DNA from: Trogon surrucura
Taxonomy: Eukaryota > Chordata > Aves > Trogoniformes > Trogonidae
DNA: 64,000 bases
Assembly: GCA_020746105.1 (NCBI GenBank)
Contig: CM036617.1
Span: 138,225,845-138,289,844, forward strand
Direction: 5' to 3'
Each line of letters opens with the position of its first letter. Within the stretch, counting starts at the first letter, position 1. The position numbers and the translations under genes were made by a program. This document shows, one piece after another, positions 12,003 to 24,000 of this stretch. The notes beneath the pieces are model-generated. The model was not told the origin of the DNA and searched no databases. It saw only the letters and a list, made by a program, of their open reading frames with translations.

Positions 12003-15000
12003 GTAAATACTTGGGGCAGCTTGTTCGTTTAGCTCTTTCAGTCCTCCTTTCTCATACCTGGAGGGCACGGTTTCAGGCTGAGAAGGGAATGTGCTGGCAA
12101 TTGTGTTTGGTGTCTTCCATTACAGTTTAAAGATTACAAATAAATGGGATGGAGGGATTGTACAGACTCTCACACACAGACACAGCTAAATGGATTGTCG
12201 TTTTTCTCCTACCTTCTATCAAAATGCTGCTCGAAGTGACCGAGTCATTCAGTTTGGCTAGTGCACTCAGCACCGTGAAAGCCAAAGATGAGGCGCGTTT
12301 CAAACCAGGATGAGTGTGTTTAAAAGAACTGATGCAAGGCAGGAAGAGTAAGTTTGCCTAACACTGGCTACCCTGAACTTCTCTGAGCTCTGAAGGGGTT
12401 GATTTTAAAGTTAAATATGAATTTAACTTTCCTTTCTTTTCAGAATTGGAATGCCTTGGGTCCAAGCATTTGGCTTGCACCTGTCTTGAGCATTTGAGTT
12501 TTTTATAAGTACCTGTAAATTGTAAGTGGATCAAGGAGAGGCTTTTAAGTTGAGTCTAGTGAGTTAGAAAATAATATAAGTACACGACACAGAGAAGCAA
12601 AGCAGCAAGAATAGTTTAATCCTATTCCAGCAGAGCAATGCTAACAGCTGGCCAAACTGAAAAAAATACTCTGCAAGGATAACAACACAGTTATAAAGTC
12701 TTTAATAGTTCCACTTAAAATATTTTCCCTTAGAGAAAAAAAATCGTCCTACAGTGCGTGCTTTGTTTGAACAATGACCTTCCTCTGCAGTTTTCCTAAA
12801 GATATTAAGGACACGTAGCAGGAACACAAGTAAGGTGGTTTCACTTGGATCATAATGATCTCTAAAAATACATATAAGCTATGACTTTAGTAATTTCCAT
12901 AAGTAGATACTGGTATTTGGATCTGATCATGTATCTGTGTTTTCAAGAGCCTAAGTTGGTTACAGCAGGGTGAGGTTCATATAAAAATAAAATGTGATGT
13001 TGGGATGTTTAAGTCACCACTTCATTTATCCATGTGTCTGAACAGACCTTTAAAGTAATATAACAAAGGGATATCAAATGCTGTTTCGGGGATTTTTCTC
13101 TCTCTAATTTTTTCAAAGGGAATTAGCAGAATACTTGCATTTTTGTGGTTTGCCAGATGAGGTGAATCAAAGTTCATGCAAGTGCGTATATGGCATATCA
13201 TTATAGTTTTCAAAAGTTGGCAGTACGAATGATGCTCTGTCATGAGCATGTCTCATTGTGCCGAGGCATTACAGTATTAAGGTCACAAAGCAGCGTGCTG
13301 AAATTATAGTTGGAATTAGCTAGGTTGACTTAAATCAACTGTAATCCCGAATTCATACTTTTCTTCCTCCTTAATGTATAGCGATTTTCAATGTAGGTCA
13401 AGTCTGTGTACTGCGAGTTTATGCAAATAAGAGCTTTTTCTCTTTATTACCACGCACATGTCAGTGCTCCCATGTCAAACTGCTGGGTTTAAAATTTATT
13501 CTCTTGTAGAAGTGATTTGGCCCTTGTGTTTATCTTCATATTTTTTTCTTGATTATTTTAAAAACTTTCCAGTGCCTTGGAGCAGTGTAATGTGTTCATA
13601 CATGAACAATGCAGAGCACAGTTTCCTCTGGACACCATGACTTGGGTCATGCAGTCCCAACAGGGTGACTCAAAGGGGTTAGCAGAGCCTATTTGACAAT
13701 ACTTTCTGCCTCTGATACATCCCGAGGAGCAGGAGACCAGCCTGTGCCTCAAACCCATGGGCACAGTCATGGCATACATGTCCTCTGCCAGATCAACCCA
13801 CCTCCTTCCCACCAGAGACTTTGTCCATGTAGCAAGGGCTTACCCTTCTCCGAATTGCTGCGTGGTGTGAGTAGAATCGAGCACCAGCACCGAATTCGGT
13901 TCAGATAAATGCCCACCGGGAGCAAATGCCATGCAGCATTTCTCAGCCTTGTGGCGTGCCTGACCCTGTGCCATTTTGCTCCCTCCAGGTTCAAAGGCGC
14001 TGGAGTACTCCAACGGCATCTTCGACTGCCAGTCCCCCACCTCCCCCTTCATGGGGGGCCTGCGGGCGCTGCACCTGGTGGAGGACTTGCGGGGCTTGCT
14101 GGAGATGATGGAAGCGGATGAGAGAGAGGGGCTGCGCTGCCAAGTCCCGGACTCGACGGCGGAGACTCTGATCGAATGGCTCCAGAGTCAAATGGTACGG
14201 TCTTGTCTTTGTTTTTTACCCATAATGGCGCTCGTTTTGTATGTTAGCTGGGCAGGCTCAGGCAGCAGGGCAGTGTTTTATGCATGGCATTTAAAAACGT
14301 TGCAGTCAATTGCAAAGAACCAAAGGGAAGGGGTTTTGGTTTGGAGATGTTGCTGTGAGGCCTTGAAAAGCTGTTGCTCAAATGCCTCATGCAGTGGGTT
14401 GACCTGTGCTTTCTTTAATGTGCCACCATGCCTCAATCTAGGGAGCAAAAAATTTTCAGTAACTGGAGTTTTATCTTGGAGGAAAGACATTTTTATAAGA
14501 ATCAGATGCTTAAACAGAGTGGAAAAAAGTTGTTTTCAGTATGAACTTTTCAAATCTTACTTGAATGGAGACTACCTGAAGACTACCCTGGGAAATAAAA
14601 TGTAGTGCTTATCAGAAAGTGAGTTACAACAGCTTCGTTTTCGAAAGACCCTGCTGGTTTTTGTCTTCAGATGCCTTGTGACTGGTGAATTCCTAGCAGG
14701 ACCAAAGACGAGTCTTCACTCTCATGATCTGTGGCAGGGTTTGTGCTGTGAAGGTCCAGGTGTGCACTGGTTTTGGGGAAGCTCCAGCAGTGGAAGTCAA
14801 GACTTCTTTCTCGAGGTTCTTTGCTTCAGGTTGTAAGTCAGCCCATAGCTGTTAAAATGACTGTAGCAGGTGTGTGCTTCTGTTTATTTTGCTGAATCTG
14901 TTTTAAAACAGTGTCTGGATCCTGTTGTCTCACACACTTGGTGTTGGCCATGGTAACACTGTGCTGCAGAAATGGGGGTGAAGGCTGGGTCTGATGCAGG

Positions 15001-18000
15001 GCAGACCACCGTGGTGACTCTGTGGTGCACCCTGTGCCTTGCTGCTATTGGAATGGGCAGCCAACGTCCCCTCGTCCCTTCCCAGGATGGGCATCACACC
15101 GCCTCAGAAAGGGTTTGATCACCTTGAGGCCACGGCTGATCTTGTAAAAAACATTTCTATCTCAATAAATGGATGTGTTTCAGCTCTCAGTGTGGTGGGT
15201 GCAGGGCTGTGTGTGCCAAACCCCGCGGCTGAGGACATCAGGCCAGGCGTGGAGCACAGGGTGACCCACCGTGCCATCTAGTGGCACTGTGGGAAGGGAT
15301 GGGAACCTGGGCACAACTGGACTGATTTCTGTAGCTCTTGCAGGAAGGTTTGAGGAGAGAGATGCTTCCCCCCTGCTTTCTTCTTTGCTTTGAACTTCTC
15401 ACTTGAAAATGCCTGAAACTTAATGAAGCGCGTGGGAGCTTTCCCACTGCCTCCAGTGGGATTTGGATCTCGCCCCCGCTGTCAAAGCGTGGCAGCCAGC
15501 ACTGAGATCAGGAGGAGGAGACAGGAGCGGCATTCGAGTCAGATCTTTAAAACACACAGAGTTCATGCTAACATCAGCGTTTCCTTCCTGTTTAATGTAC
15601 AGCAGTGAACATCGCTGTAACTAGTCTGTGCTCTGTGTGGAACAGAATTCAAGGGACATAACAGGTTTCATGCAAGTATGGCCTTTATAAATAAAAAAAG
15701 AAATGTTTGTATGCCAAACAAACACCCTTGGAAAATTAACTGCTCCACATGGCGTGCATAGGCATCGGTAGTCCATGCTTAGTGAGTAGGCCCAGCACCA
15801 CAGCTGGAGGCTGCAGTGCTTCTTGAGATAAACGAGGTGAAGGCCAGTCGTTGCCACTTGTGCTATGTGATCTAGGGATGCCTGGCTGTTAGGATCTGCA
15901 ACAAGGTCCACTAGACCCATATGATGTGGATCACTGCGTGGCAATAACATGGTAATGTGGGGGTTTTTTTGCAGCCACAGGTTGAATCTGGGAGAGGAAG
16001 GGACCTGTTGTGCCATTCAGCCTAGTGCCTCCTGAGCACTGGAAAAGATATACAAGGGTTGTGTGTACAAAAGATTGCAGAAAACAGCTGTTCTATCTAG
16101 GCTTCTCCTCACTCTACCTCAAATTACTCCCCTGTGCTGTCTGTCATGCTTAAAGCTCCTAGTAGGAAAGACTGAACATTAAACTTTGTACTGTTCTACA
16201 AGCATGGGATTTGCAGGTGTTGCTGGGCCCTGCCTGAGCAGGAAGGTGTTATGTGAAGTGCCTGGATGAGTTGCAGGAAGGCTTTCTGCAGCTCTGCCCA
16301 TCCTTACCGAGGAATGGAAGGATACCTCCTTGCTTTCAAATTGATTTACTGCTCCACACACAAAGATGTTGCATACACTGGGCTATTCCGAGCTGCTAGA
16401 ACTGGTGTGTGACATCCCATCCGAAGCTGTAAGCAAGTCTCTCGTGTCTCAGAGGAAAACAAAAATAGTGTTTGCTGCTGCCAAACAGTGTCTCACAAGA
16501 GAAAAATCCTCTCCTGGCCCCTACAGGGAAACCGCTGATGGTTTCCCTAGTTGGGAAAAGGGTCTGACAACAGTCTCTGAAGTTGCTCGCTTCTGTGAAA
16601 TGGGGAAGAGTGTTCAATTTTGCCATGATAGTATTGGCCAGCCCATGTCTCTGTACCACTTCGTAGTGACTGCTTCCTTCCTGCTCTTCGCAGTGTGTTA
16701 GGGAAGTCTGTGCGAGCACTCAAAAAGGACCAACGAGTTAAAATGCCTCATGCTGATCTTTTTTTAACCGGTGGATGCCAGATGGCCACATGGCACCAGA
16801 GTGCCCGGACATCTGGTGGAGCTCTTCCAAGAGAATCCATCGGATGATCCCCATGGGGAGTTCAGAGAAGTTGTTCATGCAGCTTTGTGCTGTGCAAATA
16901 AGCCAGTTTAACTATAACATGTCATTTATAGTTGTCTGTCTACAACTCAAAACTGATCTCTGTGTTGTTGAAACCCTGCTCGCATCTCCCTGTTTAAGTG
17001 GAGGGCAAGTGAATGTCATGTTTAAAATTACAAATGATGCCGTTTGTTCTAAGTCTGGAAGGGGGCTGAGGCCTTTCCTAAGCTCAGATGTATTGGGACT
17101 GTGTGCTTTCACTGGGGCCAGACTTGAAATCCGTAGCCAGATCATAACTATTCCGAAGTTTTGGAGATTTTTCAGATTTGTCCTGATCAACAGAAATGTT
17201 TCATGTATTCTGATGTGTGCTTTAATAAAACACATGCTGTACTCTGTGGAAATGGAGCTTCTGGCTTGACTGTAGACAGCATGTGAATAATCTCTATCAT
17301 CGTCACCAGTAACAAGACCATTTTAAATGAAACTCTGTCTTTTGCAAGACCAAGGCAGCCCCGTTGTGTCTAGCTGGAAGTTGATAGATCCATCTTTTAA
17401 AGAAAAATTCTCAGAAACCTTGCTCCCAGTCATGAATGTTGCTCCAGTTTTTCTTCAGCTAAAACAAAAAAGAGACAGTTTTCTTTCTGGTTATTATTTT
17501 TCTTGACAGGTTTTTTATGTATTTTTTAAAAAATACATCTTAGGCAACAATCTTCCCAGAAAGAAACCAACTGTGTCTTGTTAAAAGTGAGGGTGAAGGG
17601 TAGAAGTGGGTGGACAGTCTCTTCCCACAACTCAGAGCCAGCTTCCCCAAGCTCCTGATCTGAACTTGTATATGTAGGTCCTGTTGTGTGCCTTCTCCCC
17701 TTTAAAGGGTGTGCTCCTAGAAAGAAAGAGACAGGATATACTTTTTCTTTAAAATCCTCAGCAAGTGGTTTTAGTTTTAGAAGTTACTTTCTCAATTTGA
17801 ATATGTATTATAATATTAATATTTTGGGGTTTTTTTCACTCGATAAGTGAATTTCTGAAGTTGATTGTAAGATCATTGAAGCAAAACAAAACTTTAGGGC
17901 CTCCAAAGGTTTCTCGAAGAACATTTTCGGCTCATTTGAAGATGATAGTTAATTTGAGCTATGGTACCCATAGTGGCTTGTGCAATCCAGAGTGTTGCTT

Positions 18001-21000
18001 CTGTGAGTAGCAGATCTCTCACAGACCACCTTCAGACTTCGACACTCCTTCAACAAGTTGGTTCTTCCAGAGAGTGGCTGTAAGTAATGAGAGTTAATAC
18101 GAGAGGCTATTAGATTTCAGAGAGAAGTCTTCCTTACTGGATAAACATAGCTTGTAATCTTATGGAGATATATTGCTCTGTTTGGTTGAGAGGGTAGTTC
18201 CCAAGTGGGGGGAGTGGTTTGGTTAGCTGGAAATAATCTCATATTTCTTATTCATGGAAAAGTCTTGTCTTCAAACCAAAGTTTATTGCTTGCTGGTCTT
18301 GGTGTGGGTGTACAGTGCATTTATTTGGCTTCACTTCTCCTTATGTTGAGTTTAGCTATCCAAAGTCCTTTGGTAACCTCTGGCACATCAGCATTTACCA
18401 CCAAACACCTGTTTGAGGTCCCTTCTCAAGTCCCAATGTGAAAGGAGCCTTGTGACACCACTTCAGCCTGTCATCATAAACTGCCTTCTGGCAAAACCTT
18501 TTGTCTGTGAGAGATCTACCTCTCAAACTTCTTGAAACACAGGAATATGCTTCTTGCTAAAAGGTGATCATCCAGATTGGTGCGTTTTTAACACTGGAAG
18601 ACAATATGGGCTCGTTTATAGCATGTTTTGGTGTGGCATCTTCATGCATCATGGATGAGTTCATTGGCCCTAAGAATGACCTCTAAGGTCCTACACTAGA
18701 ACCTAGGGAAGCCCCGATGGCAGAGACATTGAAAATCACCATTCCCAATCCAGAATGCATCACTCTGGCTTAAAAAACACAGCTTCTGCTCCACTTCTGC
18801 TCTACTCTTTTGTTCTGGGTGATTTGGTATTCATGTTTTTGAGATTGGTGAAAATTGTAAATGTTTCTTTTTAATAATAAAAGCTGTGGGTTTTGAGATA
18901 ATCACAGGACTCCCAGACCTCTGGGAGTCTCTAAGGATTTTGTTTGTTGCCATTACTGGGTAAATTGAAATTTAAACATGAGGACAGAGCTGGTTGTTAG
19001 TGTTGCATTTTATGTCATTCTTAAGTATGACGTGAACTTGAGACAAACCACTCATGAGACTTGGGACAGTTGAATCAACTTTTTCCTTTCTCTTTTTCTT
19101 GGCACGTATAAGCAAATTACATGTGCTCTTCCAGCTGTTACAATTAATAGCCCATCCAGAAAAAGAAAATTCCTTCCTGTTTACCTTGTAGTTGTGTAAA
19201 GGGGTAGGAATCGCTTTTTTTCTCGTGTGCTTTTGAGTTGGATGTTTCCCGAAGGGCTGGGAGGGTGCAGAGGAGGGGGTTGTGCTGTCAAACAAGGAGA
19301 GAGGGTGGGGATGGCCAGCTCCCACCTGCATGGGGCTGCCCTTACTCCAGGTTAGGCTTACACGACTCTACACCCCCCTACTCTACACCCCCTCGTCTGC
19401 CTTGCTGCCTGGCTTTTGGGTGTTGGGATCCCAGCGGTTCTTCCCGGGCTTTGATGTGTTAATTCCCTGGAGGAGCTGCTCGCTCCGCCTGAGGAGCGCT
19501 GCTGCTTCACAGCTCTGCTTCCCACATCTCTCGCTCCGCTCCACTGCCACGTTCGCCCCCATCCTTGGCTGGGCGAGGAAACCTGCCGTCACTTAACCTC
19601 CCCGTCTCGGTTCAGAAGAGCCCAGACAGCGGGCGCCTGCGGTGCTGGGGCTGCAGCTCTCAACCTCGGCTGCCTGCCACAGTTTCTCACGTCCTTAAAT
19701 GCATGAAGATAGCCATGACCAGCATGGAGTATAGCTGGGACATTCACGGACACTGCATGTGGCTAAATAAGGTAAGGCTATCTGTGTTTGTTCTGGCTCT
19801 TGCATGTCTCCAAGTGACAAAGCCATAGCTGGGCAATGCTGATGGGGAATAAGCATTTCGTCGTCCTCTTGTGTGAGATACCAACTGAGCTGCTGAAACA
19901 ATGTTTTGAAATGGTTGCATCTTCCCTATTCAACAGCTGTGTTATTGATATTTACAAAATGTTTCAGGTAAATTCAGAGTGAAGTGAAGGTCTGTCTGGT
20001 GGTTTATTTTCATAATTCACTTTTGTTGTAGTGAAACCTTTAACAGATAACGTGTGGGATCTTGAGTGGGTTTGTGGGCTTTTTTTTCCCCCCCCTGCTT
20101 CTTCTGTGGGGAGGGGCTAATCTGTAAACTTTTGGAAAAGCTTAGCAGCAGGTCTGCCTGCCTGCTGCCAGAGCATGTACAGCAGGCTGCAAATATTCAG
20201 AGCGATGAGTAGGGAGGCGTGAAATGCAGGAGATGCCGGTTTGGGAGGGCAGCGGTGGGCTTCCCACACGAACTGGTTAAACACTAGTATGAATTGTGTT
20301 CAGACAGACTAGACCAGTGTGAATAGCGCTGGATTGACGGTTGGACGGTCCTAGAGGTTGTTTCCAACCTTAATTATTCTGTAATTCTATGAATTTAAGA
20401 AAGAATTGATACTTGCAGGGGATAAAGCTGTCACAGCTCTGTATCAGAGGAGAAACAGTGGTAAACACTTTGCTTGGAAAGCCTTGAGGCTCTGCCCATG
20501 GCACACCCAGTGATGCTGAGGTGGCTGAGACTGCAGGAACCCCCTTGCAAGGCACTCTCTAAAACCAAGTGAACAAGCAGAACAGCAGTGGCTGTGCTTA
20601 ACTAAGTGTAGGTAATGTGTATTATGATGACCTGAACAACATAAGCATGTTGATAAGTTCTAATTAAACTCCAGATGGTCAGGAAAGACATGTCAGGGAC
20701 AGCTCACCCAACTGTTGACTGGACTGTGGTGGTCGAAACAGTCTGTGCAATCTGCTGTACAAGAAAATAATGCTGTGGAGTGACAGCTCCTTCTATGCAA
20801 ATCAAATGACATCTACAGCAGGCATAGTGTGATTTGTGCTGCTTATTTTGTCTCAAAAGCAGAAGAGAAAATGAAGGGAAATGAGGGTATCAGCTGCAGT
20901 GGGCTAAAAATGAGCTTTATTTTGGAAAGGAGAATTCAGAAACTGAGAGGAAATGGATTTTTTTTAATTATTTTTTTAGTTTTTTTAGGGAGTTTTAAAC

Positions 21001-24000
21001 AGCAGCTACTAAAAACTTTCCTGTGGCTTGGAATGCTAACTTGCTTCCAGGGAAAAGGGATTAAAGACTGAGGGCAGGCAGGCTGTGAAAGTGTGGTGAT
21101 GCCTCTACTTATTACAGGAATAATTCCCTCCAGAGCAGTGTGGCTTTTTACACTTACATGATTGCAGACAAAGCTTGCACGTGTTTAACAGATTAGCCAT
21201 GGATTTATTTTACAGAGTTTTTAAGTGCACTGGGTCTGATCTTATAAGGCATTTTAAGTAAGTGCCTTAACCTCAAACTCCTGCAAAGCCACAGTGGCAT
21301 CATGACAACTGTTCTTTTGTTTGTTGGATTAAGATCAGTATTGGTAAATCTACATTCTCTTTCCATACAGTGTTTTGCAATTAGTCCCAAAATTGAAAGC
21401 ATGTGCAAAGTCTAACTGCTTAATTGAGGATATATTTTAAGTTGCTGATTGAAAAGAACCTTCTTTGGGAAATTGCAAAGCTTGTCTTACACAGCTAGTA
21501 AACTATGTTAATCCTGTATTGACTTCAGTGAAGTAAATTTGTTCCAGAACCACCAAGTGCTCCAAATATGCTTGCAGTTGCTGTTTAATCAAATATTTAC
21601 TTCATTTACTTTTGTTTTGTTTTGTTTTTCATCTTTTTTTCCGCAAAGCAGAGCCATTGCCTTGCAGGGTGTGTAGTTGCCAGGCTCAGTCCTAGGGGAG
21701 ACTGCGGGTCCCCACGTGGAGAGAAACTCCTCCTGAAGGACACACCAAGTGTTGCTCTCCCGAATTTTGCATCCTGGCATCTTTCAGACCTCCCTGCAGA
21801 CTGGTCCTCCCTGTCGGGACTCCTTCCACCCCATCTTCTGATGCACTATTTTCCCATACCCAGTGTTTGGACATCTTCCCTCCCCATTTTTTCTTCACTC
21901 CTGCCGTCATTGCCGTGTTCTTCTTTTCATGTGTTTCATCTCCTCTCTTTCATCTTCATCTCTGGAAGAACATCTTGCCAAGGATCAACTTTTGACCTTT
22001 GGACATAGTGCAGAGGAGAGATGCAGGAAGGCATCGTGTGCATGTTGCCTGCAGGTCCCTGATCTCTTCTCCACCATCGGAGGTGTTGGGGCTGCTGCTC
22101 TGTGCAGTAGCTGCTATGGCCTTTCTGTGTCATCCTTTCTCCAGCTCTCATCTTTTTCCCCACTGAAACAAAAGTCAGTGATTTTCTTGCCTTTCCATTC
22201 CTAAAATGAAGAGTTAGTACCAGGTATTATGCAGAAGTTACAACACTTCCAACAAAAAGCAAACTGCTCTTGGGTTGTACAGAAAGTTTTCTGGTTTGGG
22301 TGTATTACAGGGGGTCTGTTTCTATGACGGGATTATAAAATATTTCTGGCAATAGCCAGCAAAGACATCTTAGTATTTGGTTTTGTGGGAGAACAACCTT
22401 TTCTCCAGTCCTGTTTGGGGTTCCTGTCACCTCCTCCCTCTTCCTTATGGCCATGTGCAGCTGTGGCCTGAACTCTCACTCTTTAAATACTTCTGTTTTC
22501 AAGCCAAGTATGAGGTGCTGAGCAAAACATGATTTTTCTGAGAAATGTGAACAGAATTTGACAACAAAGGTGTCTTGACAAGATGCTGTACATGATGACT
22601 AACATTATACTTGAACACCTCATTGATTTTCACAGCATCGTAAAGACATTTTCATTGTAGTACAGAACTAATACTTACCTCCCCATAATTTCTTCACACC
22701 CTCTTTGGTTTTTAGTTAAGCCATGAGGATGATCAGAGGGCTGGAGCACCTCTCCTCTAAAGACAGACTGAGAGAGTTGGAGTTGTTCAGTCTGGAGAAA
22801 AGGTGGCTCCAAGGAGACCTTATTGTGGCCTTCCAGTATCTCAAGGGGGCTACAAGAAAGCTGGGGAAGGGCTTTTTAGGATATTGGGTAGTGACAGGAC
22901 TAGAGGGAATGGACTGAAGCTAGAGATGGATCAGTTTAGGTTGGACATTAGGAAGAAGTTCTTCCCCATGAGGGTGGTGAGACACTGGCACAGGTTGCCC
23001 AGAGAGGGGGTGGAAGCCCCGTCCCTGGAAGTTTTCAAGGCCAGGCTGGATGGGGCTCTGAGCAGCCTGATCTAGTGGGGGATGTCCCTGCCCATGGCAG
23101 GGGAGTTGTAACGAGATGATCTTTAAGGTCCCTTCCAACCCTGACAATTCTATGATTCTGTGATTCTAATTTGTGTCTGATTGTGCTGACTACAGGTATC
23201 AGGAGATTCAGTGGCTAAAGGTGCTGATATGGTGGTTGTCAGACTTGGAGTTGAGGCTGTGCATTGACAAGGACTTTCTTTCATGTTAGTCTCAGCAGGA
23301 TGGAGGGTCATCTTTGCACCCTCGGCAGCCTGCTTGCAAAGAGGAATGAATATCACTTCCCTGCATCACACACATGCTGCCTTGACAAATGTGTTGCGTA
23401 TTACAAAATATGAACACTGTTATTATGAGGGCTGAGTAGGTGCATGAGATGTACTGGAGGACTTTAAATGAGAAGATAGCTACAGAATAGCAAAAATATG
23501 TAAAAACCTTGGGCTTGTATTTCACGTGAGTCAAGTGACAAAATTTAAAGCACCTAACAAATTTATTTGGGAAGCTCTTTGAGTTCTTTCACCTAAATTA
23601 AAGTGTTAAACAGTGAAGATCTCACCAATCTTGAATGGAAATCCTATGACATGAGCTAAATTCTGCTAGAGACTGGGGGCAAACTTGTAAGTTTAGAGTA
23701 CTACCTTGGCACTTAGTGTCTGGATGGTCAGAATGCCTAGTAATTTACTGCTAAGTAACTGACATACAAGGTATCACTATGATATGAGGTATAGGTACAA
23801 ATTACTAGAGTGCACACTTTCCTAGTCTGCTTGTAGCTCTAGTGATTTCAAGGGAGATATTATGGGCACCTTGTAAAAGTTAGGTATGTGTGCTTGGGAG
23901 ACATATTTGGTACTGCACATTGATTTAAAAGCTACCAGGAAATAGCCTGACTTCTGGAGAGCACTAAGGTGAGGTCAAATACTTTTTATCCCCCTCATGT

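Noticed and set aside
13976-14605. 209-codon frame continuing past exon 2
   Set aside because: Only 13989-14194 is exon 2; the rest is intron read-through beyond the gtacgg donor.
16366-17269. Two adjacent + strand open frames of 111 and 164 codons in intron 2
   Set aside because: No motif or family resemblance, no splice signals placing them in PPFIBP1, composition like the surrounding intron. Taken as chance.
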